A DNA stretch of 42,281 bases from CAYUXU01 sp964489695 (GTDB taxonomy: Bacteria > Bacillota_I > Bacilli_A > Erysipelotrichales > Erysipelotrichaceae), in assembly GCA_964489695.1 (NCBI GenBank), contig CAZAZP010000007.1, positions 1 to 42,281 of the forward strand. The letters run 5' to 3'. Shown here piece by piece: positions 32,705 to 41,954 of the stretch. The translations under genes were made by a program, and so were the position numbers. The notes beneath the pieces are model-generated. The model saw nothing but the letters and a program-made list of their open reading frames with translations, did not search any database and had not been told where the DNA came from. The first letter of the stretch is position 1; the number at the start of each line of letters is the position of its first letter.

Positions 32705-34003
32705 ATGCGTTTTGTAGATATTATTGAAAAGAAACGTTATGGAGAAGAACTAAGTCAAGCTGAAATTGAATTTTGGATCACTGGCCTAGTTAAACAAAGT
32801 ATTCCTGATTATCAAAGTTCGGCTCTTTTAATGGCCATTGTTTTACAGGGTATGAACCAAGCTGAAACTGCAGCTTTAACTAAAGCGATGGCTTATAGCG
32901 GTAAAATTATTGATTTATCACCAATTAAGGGTTTAAAAGTCGATAAACATTCAACTGGTGGAGTAGGGGATAAAACTACCTTAGTTTTAGCTCCGTTAGT
33001 TGCGGCGTGCGGTGCTAAAGTTGCTAAAATGTCAGGTCGAGGCTTAGGTCACACGGGCGGTACCATTGATAAATTAGAATCAATTACTGGCTTTCAAACA
33101 TCCATTACTTTGCCAAATTTTATCAAGCAAGTTAATGAATTAAATATTGCCTTAATTGGTCAATCAGCTGATACCGCCTACGCCGATAAAGTCTTATATG
33201 CGTTACGTGATGTCACTGCGACCGTCGCTTCAATTCCGCTAATTGCTTCGAGCATTATGTCGAAAAAAATTGCTAGTGGAGCGGATGCAATCTTATTAGA
33301 TGTTAAATATGGTGATGGTGCCTTTATGGCAACTAAAACTGAGGCTGTCAAATTAGCCAAAACAATGATTGAGATTGGTCAAGCTTTAGGCAAAGACGTT
33401 CGTGCCATGATAACTAGTATGGAACAACCCTTAGGCTATGCAATTGGTAATGCCTTAGAAGTAAAAGAAGCGATTAATACTTTAAAAGGTGAAGGGCCAG
33501 CTGATTTAACCGAGTTATGTTTAACTAGTGGGGCACTGATGTTAATCCAAGATAAAATAGCTCCTGACTTTGATCAAGCATACAAATTAGTCGAAGCTGC
33601 TTTAACTAGTGGTCAAGCTTATGAAAAATTTATTGCCTTAGTCGCAGCACAAGGGGGCCTAGAAGCAGAGATTCGCCAACCTGAATTATTACCAGCTGCT
33701 AAGCAGCAAACAATTTTTAAAAGCCCAACTAGCGGTTATATTACGCAAATCAAAGCGGCGAAACTAGGCCATTTTGCCATGTTGTTAGGAGCTGGACGAG
33801 CTGAAGCTAACGATAAAATTGACTTTGGGGTCGGGTTGTTAGTTAATAAAAAAGTGGGAGATTATGTGAAGGCGGATGAAAGCTTAGGCATCATTCATCA
33901 TAACGCTCCAATTAGTGCTGAGCTCTTGGCAGAATTATTGAGTGCTTATAGTTTTTCGGCCGTAGCACCTGTCGTACCAGCCTTAATTGAACAGATTTTA
34001 TAA
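32705..34003 (+). CDS. pdp: Pyrimidine-nucleoside phosphorylase
   Basis: 432 residues. KHSTGGVGDKTTLVLAPLVA and the family signature MSGRGLGHTGGTIDKLESI identify the thymidine/pyrimidine-nucleoside phosphorylases. They split pyrimidine nucleosides with phosphate to base and (deoxy)ribose 1-phosphate. GGAGGTGA is upstream of ATG 32705. Downstream deoC would act later in deoxyribose catabolism, but it lies 6 kb away. Confidence 0.95.
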   Translation: MRFVDIIEKKRYGEELSQAEIEFWITGLVKQSIPDYQSSALLMAIVLQGMNQAETAALTKAMAYSGKIIDLSPIKGLKVDKHSTGGVGDKTTLVLAPLVAACGAKVAKMSGRGLGHTGGTIDKLESITGFQTSITLPNFIKQVNELNIALIGQSADTAYADKVLYALRDVTATVASIPLIASSIMSKKIASGADAILLDVKYGDGAFMATKTEAVKLAKTMIEIGQALGKDVRAMITSMEQPLGYAIGNALEVKEAINTLKGEGPADLTELCLTSGALMLIQDKIAPDFDQAYKLVEAALTSGQAYEKFIALVAAQGGLEAEIRQPELLPAAKQQTIFKSPTSGYITQIKAAKLGHFAMLLGAGRAEANDKIDFGVGLLVNKKVGDYVKADESLGIIHHNAPISAELLAELLSAYSFSAVAPVVPALIEQIL

Positions 34004-34010
34004 ATAAAGT

Positions 34011-34730
34011 ATGCTTTTTACCGTTACGATTGATCAATTCAGTGGTCCACTGGACTTGATGTTACATTTAATTAAAGAAAAAGAACTAGATCTATTTGAT
34101 CTGGATATTTTTGTTTTAACTGAACAATATATTAATTATTTAACCGCCATGGAAGAACTACGGTTGGAGGTGGCGAGTGAATATTTAATTGAGTTAGCTA
34201 CTTTAATTGAGTATAAAAGTCGGAAGCTCTTACCTAAAGATGTCAGTGAGTTAGAGAGTGAGTATGAAGAAGATCAACGGGACTTATTAGTTAAACGTTT
34301 ATTAGAATATCAACGCTTTAAAGAAGTGATTTCGCCTTTACAAGCACGTTATGAAGCTCGACTCTTGCAATTAAGTAAACCAACTTCGGAATATTCTCCT
34401 GATCTTTTAAACAATAACCTAAATGCATTTGAAAGTAGTCCTTATGAATTAACTAAAGCTTTAGAAAAATGTTTTCAACGCGCGGTCTTAAAGCAAAATT
34501 ATAAAACTAAATTTACCAGTAAAGAGTTATCAGTTGATGAAATGCTGACTCGGATTAAGCACCGCTATGCGCAAGTGCACAATGCTTTCTCTTTTAATGA
34601 AATATTAGCGGACTGTCAGAGTTTGTCGGAGGCGATTATCGCTTTTTTAGCTATTTTAGACTTAATCCGTTTAAACTTAATGAATTTTTCGATGAATGAG
34701 GCTGAAATATGGCTGAGGTGGGCAAAATGA
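34011..34730 (+). CDS. scpA: Segregation and condensation protein A
   Basis: 239 residues, the kleisin of the SMC-ScpAB condensin. DQFSGPLDLMLHLIKEKELDLFDLDI and LVMASEYL-like EVASEYLIELATLIEYKSRKLLP are typical; the C-terminal winged helix (FNEILADCQSLSEAIIAFLAILDLIRL) binds the SMC head. The last bases overlap scpB (ATGA). Confidence 0.95.
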   Translation: MLFTVTIDQFSGPLDLMLHLIKEKELDLFDLDIFVLTEQYINYLTAMEELRLEVASEYLIELATLIEYKSRKLLPKDVSELESEYEEDQRDLLVKRLLEYQRFKEVISPLQARYEARLLQLSKPTSEYSPDLLNNNLNAFESSPYELTKALEKCFQRAVLKQNYKTKFTSKELSVDEMLTRIKHRYAQVHNAFSFNEILADCQSLSEAIIAFLAILDLIRLNLMNFSMNEAEIWLRWAK

Positions 34731-35278
34731 AACAAGATTTCTTAACAAAAGTTACCGAAGGATTATTATTCGTGGCTGGTGATGAAGGGTTAACCCTAGA
34801 CATCTGCGCGGAAGTGTTAGCATGCGATAAATTAACAATGCAAGCAACTTTAAATGGTTTAATTGAAAAATATCAACAAGCTAATGCTGGCTTTGAACTT
34901 GTTAAATACGGTGAGGTTTATAAGTTTGTCAGTGATAGTGAGATTTATCCCTATTTAGAGACGCTCTTACAACTTGAATCCAAGAAAAAGTTATCCAACT
35001 CAGCTTTAGAGACTTTAGCAATTATCGCCTATAAACAACCAATTACCCGCGTGGAAATTGAAGAAATCCGCGGTGTTAGTTCTGATTTGATGCTGAGAAA
35101 GTTATTAGCGCGGAATCTGATTTGTGAAACGGGGCGGTTAGAAGCACCCGGCCGGCCGATTCTTTATAGTGTGACCCAAGAATTTCTCGATGCCTTTAAA
35201 CTTACAGATATTAATGAATTACCAGCTTTAGCTGATTATCAAGATTTAACCACGGAAAGTGATGAACTATATGAGTAA
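34727..35278 (+). CDS. scpB: Segregation and condensation protein B
   Basis: 183 residues. Two winged helices: EGLLFVAGDEGLTLDICAEVL and LSNSALETLAIIAYKQPITRVEIEEIRGVSSD, the latter being the family hallmark. It partners ScpA. An ATG at 34709 is in frame, but ATG 34727 with GAGGTGGG upstream and an ATGA overlap with the scpA stop is chosen. Confidence 0.95.
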   Translation: MKQDFLTKVTEGLLFVAGDEGLTLDICAEVLACDKLTMQATLNGLIEKYQQANAGFELVKYGEVYKFVSDSEIYPYLETLLQLESKKKLSNSALETLAIIAYKQPITRVEIEEIRGVSSDLMLRKLLARNLICETGRLEAPGRPILYSVTQEFLDAFKLTDINELPALADYQDLTTESDELYE

Positions 35279-35996
35279 AGAGGAAAGATTACAAAAATTG
35301 ATTGCGCAAACTGGTTTTTGTTCGCGACGAGTAGCGGAAGAGTATATTTTAGCGCAAAAGGTCAAAGTAAATGGCCAATTAATTTCTGAATTAGGTACAA
35401 AATTCCCTAATAACGTCGAAATTACAATCGATAATCAAGTGATTACAACCGAAGAAAAAGTATATTATTTATTATATAAACCTAGTAAATATCTAAGTGC
35501 TACTAGTGATCCCCATGCGCGAGCGGTGGTAACGGACTTATTACCAAGTGAATACCGCTTATTTCCCGTCGGGCGATTGGACTATGAGACGACAGGGATC
35601 TTACTTTTAACTAATGATGGTGAATTTGCGAATCTAATGATGCATCCACGTTATGAAATTGAAAAGATTTATCAAGTTGACATCAAAGGTATGTTAGATG
35701 TCGCTAGTATCCGGGCCTTAGAGCATGGTATAATGCTCGATGAACGCTTAACATTACCAACAAAAGTTACGATTAAGCATAAAGATTTTGCGAAACAACT
35801 AACCAGATTTGAAATAAGAATCAAAGAAGGGCGTAATCGCCAAATTCGACGGATGCTGGAAAGTGTTGGTTATCCAGTTACGCGTTTACACCGTAAGCAG
35901 TATGGTCATTTAACCCTGGGTGGATTAAAACCGGGTGAATATCGACGGCTAAAGCCTTATGAAGTAATCCAGCTAAGGAAATTGAGTGAAATTTAA
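35271..35996 (+). CDS. rluB: rRNA pseudouridine synthase (RluB/RsuA family)
   Basis: 241 residues. An S4 domain (RLQKLIAQTGFCSRRVAEEYILAQKVKVNGQ) and a RsuA-type synthase core with the catalytic Asp in FPVGRLDYETTGILLLTNDGE. C-terminal RIKEGRNRQIRRML and VTRLHRKQYG fit 23S U2605-type enzymes. GTG 35259 and ATG 35262 are alternative starts; 35271 is chosen from family alignment. The scpB-rluB order is common in Bacillota. Confidence 0.93.
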   Translation: MSKEERLQKLIAQTGFCSRRVAEEYILAQKVKVNGQLISELGTKFPNNVEITIDNQVITTEEKVYYLLYKPSKYLSATSDPHARAVVTDLLPSEYRLFPVGRLDYETTGILLLTNDGEFANLMMHPRYEIEKIYQVDIKGMLDVASIRALEHGIMLDERLTLPTKVTIKHKDFAKQLTRFEIRIKEGRNRQIRRMLESVGYPVTRLHRKQYGHLTLGGLKPGEYRRLKPYEVIQLRKLSEI

Positions 35997-35997
35997 G

Positions 35998-36708
35998 ATG
36001 CAACAATATTTTTTGTCACAAGAATTAAAACTTAATGATCTAATTGAGTTACCGACTGAAATTAGCCACCATTTGATTAATGTATTACGCAGTCAGACCG
36101 GTGAGACAATTAGATTATCAAATCAACGCCAATTATTTCTCGCTGAAATTATTGTGCAAAAACCGTTTGTCCAAGCGGTGATTAAACAAAGCTTACCGTT
36201 AATAGAAAAACCCACTCCTAAAATTACATTACTAATTAGTTTGATTAAAAAGGAACGATTTGAATGGGTGTTACAAAAGGCGACCGAATTAGGAGTAACG
36301 AGAATTGTACCAGTAATTACCGCTAATTGTGTTGTTAAAGTCAACGATAAAACTGCTACTAAATTGATGCGTTGGCAAACAATTTGTCAAGAAGCAGCTG
36401 AACAATCGGAGCGGTTAACCTATCCTGAAGTACTACCACCAATTTCATTACTAGAAACTGATAAATACCAGTCGATTGATAATTTTGTGGCTTATGAGCG
36501 CGAAGAATTTATGATTTTCAATCCAGCCTTAATTTCAAATTTTAGCGATATAACGCTAATCATTGGCCCAGAAGGCGGGTTTCTTAAAAGTGAGATTGAA
36601 TATCTGAATAAAATTGGTTATCTCAGTTGCAGCTTAGGTAAACAAATATTACGAAGTGAAACCGCTGCGCTTTATATGCTCAGCAGTCTAAATTTCTGCT
36701 TAAAATAG
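35998..36708 (+). CDS. rsmE: 16S rRNA m3U1498 methyltransferase
   Basis: 236 residues. N-terminal PUA-like part (MQQYFLSQELKLND, ISHHLINVLRSQTGE) and a SPOUT knot: KKERFEWVLQKATELGVTRIVPV, AEQSERLTYPEV, LIIGPEGGFLKSEIEYL, LGKQILRSETAAL. It methylates N3 of U1498 in 16S rRNA. The frame extends to GTG 35986; ATG 35998 gives the conserved MQ-YF beginning. Confidence 0.94.
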   Translation: MQQYFLSQELKLNDLIELPTEISHHLINVLRSQTGETIRLSNQRQLFLAEIIVQKPFVQAVIKQSLPLIEKPTPKITLLISLIKKERFEWVLQKATELGVTRIVPVITANCVVKVNDKTATKLMRWQTICQEAAEQSERLTYPEVLPPISLLETDKYQSIDNFVAYEREEFMIFNPALISNFSDITLIIGPEGGFLKSEIEYLNKIGYLSCSLGKQILRSETAALYMLSSLNFCLK

Positions 36709-36715
36709 GGTAAAA

Positions 36716-37474
36716 ATGGAAAAATTAATTAAAATTATGACTTATGCTAATAAAGCTAAGTTAAAACATTCAACACATTATAAAAACAACTGGCCAAAGA
36801 TGCAACCAGTCCTAAAACAAGCGGGTTTTAAATTTGCCATTAAAGATGACTTGGATTTCTATCAAGCCGAAATTGTTTTTCATGGTTTAGAAAATAAACA
36901 AGCGTTTGAAACTAGTTACGAAAAGACGCGCCATTTAATTATTGATTTATGGGATGTAGTTAGTAATAACGAACGGTTAGACTTTATTAATCGTGATTTA
37001 GCTAAAATCAAACCAAACTTATTGAACTTTATGACGCCTGAAGCAATTGTTTGGATACCGTTTTTATCGGAACTTTTTAATAATCTTTATGATCACAGCA
37101 TGACTATCTTTGAGCATAAACAATATTACCATCTCTTTAACGATTTTAAACGTGAAGTCATTGATGTTAATTTTTATCATTATTTACCTTACCAAGCTGG
37201 TTTCAGTAGTGCAGAATATATTTTAGGTGCTAAAGATAAATATGTCCTATATCAACCAACCTTAGCAATTATGTATTTAATTGAAGCAGGTAAAATTAAA
37301 CATCGTTTAGCGTTAATACCTAGTTTTACCCCAGAGATTAGATTAACCATTGCTGCACTGTTACTAACAGAAGATGCTCGTAGTTTGGCAAGTTATTTAA
37401 GTATCCAAACAGGTTTAAATCTGAAAGTGGTTAAACGACTCAAGAAAAACCTAGCAAATGGTAAAATTGTATGA
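36716..37474 (+). CDS. Conserved-looking hypothetical protein, 252 residues
   Basis: I do not recognise this protein. It is soluble, with no signal or membrane segment, rich in Tyr/Phe and Lys, and mostly helical by eye. A C-terminal stretch (IRLTIAALLLTEDARSLASYLSIQTGLNLKVVKRLKKNLANG) looks like a helix-turn-helix. Codon use is like its neighbours. It begins 7 bases after rsmE and overlaps mtaB by 4 bases, so it is part of the same operon, between two RNA-modification genes. A role near RNA modification is only guilt by association. Confidence 0.75.
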   Translation: MEKLIKIMTYANKAKLKHSTHYKNNWPKMQPVLKQAGFKFAIKDDLDFYQAEIVFHGLENKQAFETSYEKTRHLIIDLWDVVSNNERLDFINRDLAKIKPNLLNFMTPEAIVWIPFLSELFNNLYDHSMTIFEHKQYYHLFNDFKREVIDVNFYHYLPYQAGFSSAEYILGAKDKYVLYQPTLAIMYLIEAGKIKHRLALIPSFTPEIRLTIAALLLTEDARSLASYLSIQTGLNLKVVKRLKKNLANGKIV

Positions 37475-38769
37475 AAACACTGGCGATTACCACTTTAGGC
37501 TGTAAAGTCAATACTTATGAATCAGAATTCTATATCCAAGAACTAAAAAAACTCGGTTATCAATTAGTTGATGCCCACAAACGAGCTGATGTATATATTA
37601 TTAATACTTGTGCTGTTACTAATACCGCTGCCAGTAAAAGCCGGAAGAAAATTTCACAAGCTGTGCGCTTAAATCCGCAGGCGTTAATTTGTGTAGTTGG
37701 GTGCTATGTTCAAGCTGAATTTGAAAAACTTAAAGCTGATAAACGGATTGACATTTTAATTGGATCGACTGATAAAGCGCAGTTACCCCAATTAATAAAG
37801 CAAGCTAACCAGCAACCACCGGTAGATGGCTTAAAAAATGTCCGGAAAGATGTTGAGTTTGAACAGCTCTTTGTTAAGCATTTTTTACACCAACATCGGG
37901 CTTATTTGAAAATTCAAGATGGTTGTAATCAATTTTGTTCGTACTGTATTATTCCATTGACACGCGGTCTAGAGCGTTCGATGGCGAAAGAAGATGTCAT
38001 CAATAATTTATTAGAGCTCTGGCAACATCATCCAGAAGTCGTGTTAACCGGTATTCATACGGGTCGTTACCAAACATCAGCTGAAAACTTAACTGACTTA
38101 TTTAGTGCTATTAATGCGCTTGAAGTGCAAAACAAACGTTTGCGTTTATCGTCAATTGAAATCAACGAGATTACACCGACAATGTTAAATTTAATGCAGA
38201 ATAATCCTCGCTTTGCCCAACACCTACATATTCCCTTACAAAGTGGTAGTGATAAAATTTTACGCTTAATGGGACGTCACTATACAAGTGCAGAATTTAA
38301 AGCAATGATAAAAAAGATTAGAGCAGTATTACCTAATATAGCAATCAGCACCGATGTGATTGTTGGTTTTCCTGGTGAAACCGCCGAAGATTTTAACGAG
38401 ACAAAAGAATTTCTCATGAAACTAGAGTTTTCTTTTCTTCATGTTTTTCCGTTTTCGATTAGATCTAATACCAAAGCTGAGACGTTTGCTAATCAATTGG
38501 ATGGGGTAATTAAGCATGCACGAGTCAAGGAACTTTTGGCCTTATCTGAACAACTATTAGTAAATTATCAAAAAAAGTTCTATAATAAAACAGTTGAAGT
38601 ATTATTTGAACGACAACAAGACCAAACCTGGGTCGGTTATGGTTCGGAGTATTTTGAAGTTAAAGTCCAAACTGATCAACCGTTAGGTGGGTGTCTTAAA
38701 CCAGTACGGATAATTAACTATCAAAATAAATATTGCGAAGGTAACTTAGTGGAGGATAGAAATGGCTAA
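37471..38769 (+). CDS. mtaB: tRNA t6A37 methylthiotransferase
   Basis: 432 residues. N-terminal UPF0004 domain with three cluster cysteines (TLGCKVNTYES, NTCAVTNTA, VVGCYVQ), radical SAM motif CNQFCSYC, PLQSGSDKILRLMGRHYT and DVIVGFPGET, ending in a TRAM domain. It adds methylthio to t6A37, giving ms2t6A. Overlaps both neighbours. Confidence 0.95.
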   Translation: MKTLAITTLGCKVNTYESEFYIQELKKLGYQLVDAHKRADVYIINTCAVTNTAASKSRKKISQAVRLNPQALICVVGCYVQAEFEKLKADKRIDILIGSTDKAQLPQLIKQANQQPPVDGLKNVRKDVEFEQLFVKHFLHQHRAYLKIQDGCNQFCSYCIIPLTRGLERSMAKEDVINNLLELWQHHPEVVLTGIHTGRYQTSAENLTDLFSAINALEVQNKRLRLSSIEINEITPTMLNLMQNNPRFAQHLHIPLQSGSDKILRLMGRHYTSAEFKAMIKKIRAVLPNIAISTDVIVGFPGETAEDFNETKEFLMKLEFSFLHVFPFSIRSNTKAETFANQLDGVIKHARVKELLALSEQLLVNYQKKFYNKTVEVLFERQQDQTWVGYGSEYFEVKVQTDQPLGGCLKPVRIINYQNKYCEGNLVEDRNG

Positions 38770-40216
38770 CTTATCGACTTTAATTAAAGGGGCACCAGCG
38801 CTTCAAATTGAAACCATTATGGAGAATTCCCAACATAAATGTGTCAATGGGATGTTTTTTTGTTTACCTGGTTTAGTCTACGATGGTCATGATTTCATTG
38901 ATGAAGCGATTGAAAATGGGGCTGTCTGCATTGTTTATGTTAAACCACTCCTCAAAATGAAAGCTGATATCGTTTATATCCAAGTTGAAGATGCTTTTAA
39001 GGCCTTAAAGCAAGTCGCAAACATTTTCTTTGATTTCCCTAGCCAAAAATTAAAGACGATTGGCGTGACAGGCACCAATGGTAAATCAACTGTTGCATAT
39101 TTAATTAAAGCCATTTTGGATAATTATGAAATCAGTGGTTATATTGGGACAATCGCGATTGAATATGAAAATATCAAAATTGAACCCAACTATTCTACGC
39201 CAACCACGGTTGAACTATTAGGCTATCTTAAAGCCATGGCAGATCATGGTTGTAAAACTGTCACGATTGAAGCCACAAGTCAAGGTTTAGCCCAAGGACG
39301 ATTAGACACGATAAATTTTAGTAGTGCAATTTTTACTAATTTGACATATGACCATTTAGATTATCATCGCAATATGGAAAATTATTTTTTAGCTAAGCAA
39401 AAATTATTTCAATTATTAGACCCACACGGTTTAGCGATTATTAACGCAGATGATGAATATGGCCAACGTTTACTTAAAACTATTAAGACCGAATTTGTTA
39501 CTTATGGGATTGAAAACACCGCAACTTATCAAGCGAGTGATTTAAACCTTTCTTTTAACCAAACAAATTTCACTTTAAAATGTTTTAACCAACAATACCA
39601 AGTCTCATCGCAATTAGTTTCGCGTTTTAATGTTTATAATTTATTAGCTGCGATTGCTTACACTCATCAAGCAGGTTATGATCTACAAGAAATTATTACT
39701 TTTATTAAAGAAATTAAGCAGATAGATGGTCGGATGCAAAGGATCAAAGAACCACTTAACTTTAGCGTTATTATTGACTATGCTCATACTCCCGATGGCT
39801 ACCAGAAGTTTTTTGAGTTTGTGCGCGCTGCCACACCGAAAAACAAACGGATAATTACCATCTTTGGGGCACCTGGCAAACGAGATAAAGAAAAACGTGC
39901 CATGCTAGGTCAGATTGCGAGCGAATACTCTGATTTAATCGTCTTAACGGAGGAAGATCCTCGGGATGAAAACCCAGTAGAAATTGCGAAAGAAATTCAA
40001 GCAAGTATTGTAGATTGTAAAAGTATAATTGTGATTGACCGCTATGATGCGATTTATCAAGCTATGATGTTAGCGAATGAAGAAGACACTGTTTGTATCC
40101 TCGGCAAAGGTTTTGAACGCTTTATCGATCGTAAAGATGGGCGTGAAACCTGGCTTGGTGATGATCAAGCAGTCCAGGAGATAATCAATGAACACTTCCT
40201 TAATCCCACTGAATAA
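38762..40216 (+). CDS. murE: UDP-N-acetylmuramoyl-peptide ligase (MurE)
   Basis: 484 residues. The N-terminal UDP-MurNAc part is followed by GVTGTNGKSTVAYLI (ATP), YSTPTTVELL, VTIEATSQGL, TNLTYDHLDYH and IDYAHTPDGYQKF. The third-residue selectivity motif reads EDPRDENP. DAP enzymes have DNPR; T. maritima, which can use Lys, has DDPR; here Arg is kept while the Asn is Asp. So L-Lys or meso-DAP cannot be settled. It is outside a dcw cluster, between mtaB and deoC. Confidence 0.92.
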   Translation: MANLSTLIKGAPALQIETIMENSQHKCVNGMFFCLPGLVYDGHDFIDEAIENGAVCIVYVKPLLKMKADIVYIQVEDAFKALKQVANIFFDFPSQKLKTIGVTGTNGKSTVAYLIKAILDNYEISGYIGTIAIEYENIKIEPNYSTPTTVELLGYLKAMADHGCKTVTIEATSQGLAQGRLDTINFSSAIFTNLTYDHLDYHRNMENYFLAKQKLFQLLDPHGLAIINADDEYGQRLLKTIKTEFVTYGIENTATYQASDLNLSFNQTNFTLKCFNQQYQVSSQLVSRFNVYNLLAAIAYTHQAGYDLQEIITFIKEIKQIDGRMQRIKEPLNFSVIIDYAHTPDGYQKFFEFVRAATPKNKRIITIFGAPGKRDKEKRAMLGQIASEYSDLIVLTEEDPRDENPVEIAKEIQASIVDCKSIIVIDRYDAIYQAMMLANEEDTVCILGKGFERFIDRKDGRETWLGDDQAVQEIINEHFLNPTE

Positions 40217-40865
40217 ATATATTGACCATACGCTTTTAAAACCAACTGCGACCTTGGCGGATATTAAACAGCTGTGTCAAGAAGCATTACAATACGAGTT
40301 TAAAACCGTCTGTGTACAGCCAGTTTGGGTTAAAACTGCCAAACAGCTTTTAATTGGTAGTCAAGTTGGTGTCTGTACCGTTATTGGCTTTCCTTTAGGA
40401 GCTAGTCTTTCCTCTGTCAAGGCTTTTGAAGCAGTCCAAGCGATTAATGATGGGGCGGACGAGTTAGATATGGTAATTAATATTGGTGCCTTAAAAGCCG
40501 GCGATTTAGCATTAGTTGAGGCTGATATTCAAGCTGTCAGAGCAGTTACTGCGGATAAAGTCTTAAAAGTTATTATTGAAAGCTGTTTATTAACCGATGA
40601 TGAGATTATCTTAGCAGCTGAAGCTTGTTTAAAAACAAAAGCTGACTTTGTTAAAACTAGTACTGGTTTTTCAACTGGTGGTGCTACTTTAGCAGCGGTC
40701 AGTTTAATCAAAAAGACTGTTAAAGATAACATAGCGATCAAAGCCGCCGGTGGAATCCGTGATTTAGCCTCCGCTGGGGCATATATCGCTTTAGGCGTTA
40801 GTCGACTAGGCACCTCTAGTGGAGTTAAATTAATGCAAAATGAGCAGACTGAGGGAAGTTACTAG
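40188..40865 (+). CDS. deoC: Deoxyribose-phosphate aldolase
   Basis: 225 residues, class I aldolase. IDHTLLKPTA at the N-terminus, ELDMVINIG, KVIIESCLLTDDEI and the Schiff-base Lys in FVKTSTGFSTGGAT; KAAGGIRD near the end. It cleaves deoxyribose 5-phosphate to acetaldehyde and glyceraldehyde 3-phosphate. ATG 40188 has AGGAG in the end of murE, which it overlaps by 29 bases. Confidence 0.96.
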   Translation: MNTSLIPLNKYIDHTLLKPTATLADIKQLCQEALQYEFKTVCVQPVWVKTAKQLLIGSQVGVCTVIGFPLGASLSSVKAFEAVQAINDGADELDMVINIGALKAGDLALVEADIQAVRAVTADKVLKVIIESCLLTDDEIILAAEACLKTKADFVKTSTGFSTGGATLAAVSLIKKTVKDNIAIKAAGGIRDLASAGAYIALGVSRLGTSSGVKLMQNEQTEGSY

Positions 40866-40873
40866 AATATAAT

Positions 40874-40895
40874 AGCAACTAATATGGTTGTTTTT
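40874..40895 (+). terminator. Weak terminator after deoC
   Basis: AGCAAC (40874-40879), loop TAATATG, GTTGTT (40887-40892), T-run to 40895. Six pairs with one G-U. It is the only terminator-like site in the scpA-deoC stretch. Confidence 0.5.
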
Positions 40896-40930
40896 ATTTG
40901 ATTTCAATTTATTGATGGTTTAAAAACTAG

Positions 40931-40959
40931 TTTATCCGCTTAAAAAAAGCACTTAAAAT
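40931..40959 (+). promoter_or_regulatory. Promoter candidate of oxidoreductase gene
   Basis: TTTATC (40931-40936), 17 bases, TAAAAT (40954-40959). The -35 is weak. Confidence 0.4.
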
Positions 40960-40994
40960 TATTCGTGTAATAATAAGAAGTAGGGGGAAATGTT

Positions 40995-41954
40995 ATGTAT
41001 AATTATGGAATTTATGGTAATGCTTCCATTACCAAACGTTTTATTCAAGGGATTGAATTAAGTTCTTTTGGCCGTTTTAAAGCCATTTGTAGTAGCCAAA
41101 CGGATTTACCTTATGAAGATGTCATCGTTTATCCAGATTATGACCAACTATTAAAAGATCCTTCCATTGATATAATTTATTTACCGACACCAAATTATTT
41201 GCATTATGATCATGCTTATCGTGCTTTAGCAGCCCGAAAACATGTAATCTTAGAAAAACCTTTTACGCTCTCCCACCAATCTGGCCAAGCTTTATTTGAT
41301 TATGCCTTAGAGCATGAGCTGTTTTTAATGGAAGCCCAAAAGATTGTTTTTTTACCAAGCACTGTCTGGTTAAAACAAGCCTTGAAAAATGAATTAATTG
41401 GCCCATTAAAAAGTATTAGCTTAAAACAATCATTTTTACCTGGCCCGGATAAAACTCACTGGATGTATTCGGATGAAAAAGGCGGCGGCGTAGTCTATGG
41501 GAGTGGAAATTACCCCTTAGAATTTATGCTACATTTGTTTGATACAACCGAATTAACTGATTTTACTTCCAAGCGTTGGGTCGGAGAGACGGGCGTTGAC
41601 GAGATTGTTGAAATGAATTTTGAAATTAATGAGATTCCAATTGAAGCTAAGATCTCCCGGGTTGAGGTTTTCCCAAGTCAGGCTATTTTTAAAGGTAGTC
41701 AAGGCGAGATAATTATTAATGATTTCTGGCGCGCTAAATCTGCCCAAATTAATTATTATCAAGCCCGCGCGGAAACGATTTTATTTGAATTTGAAAGTGA
41801 ATTTGTGTATGAAGTTAACCATATTCATGAATGTTTAGATCAAGAGCGGTTAACTTCACCCATTATGAAACCTGAATTAACATTAGCCTGTTTAGCTTAC
41901 ATTGATAAAGTTAAAGCGCAACCTGGTTGTCCTTTAACTCAATTAGATAAGTAA
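40995..41954 (+). CDS. Gfo/Idh/MocA family oxidoreductase
   Basis: 319 residues. N-terminal NAD(P)-binding fold (NYGIYGNASITKRFIQGI), IIYLPTPNYLHYDHAYRALA and the hallmark EKP in HVILEKPFTLS, followed by the C-terminal alpha/beta domain. Such enzymes oxidise or reduce sugars, inositols or related compounds; substrate is not readable. AGGGGG precedes ATG 40995. It is a single-gene unit between the deoC terminator and convergent mnmM, with which it overlaps by 44 bases. Confidence 0.9.
   Translation: MYNYGIYGNASITKRFIQGIELSSFGRFKAICSSQTDLPYEDVIVYPDYDQLLKDPSIDIIYLPTPNYLHYDHAYRALAARKHVILEKPFTLSHQSGQALFDYALEHELFLMEAQKIVFLPSTVWLKQALKNELIGPLKSISLKQSFLPGPDKTHWMYSDEKGGGVVYGSGNYPLEFMLHLFDTTELTDFTSKRWVGETGVDEIVEMNFEINEIPIEAKISRVEVFPSQAIFKGSQGEIIINDFWRAKSAQINYYQARAETILFEFESEFVYEVNHIHECLDQERLTSPIMKPELTLACLAYIDKVKAQPGCPLTQLDK

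Noticed and set aside
40529..40813. 94-codon minus-strand frame inside deoC
   Set aside because: Lies wholly within the well-supported deoC gene and has no start signal.
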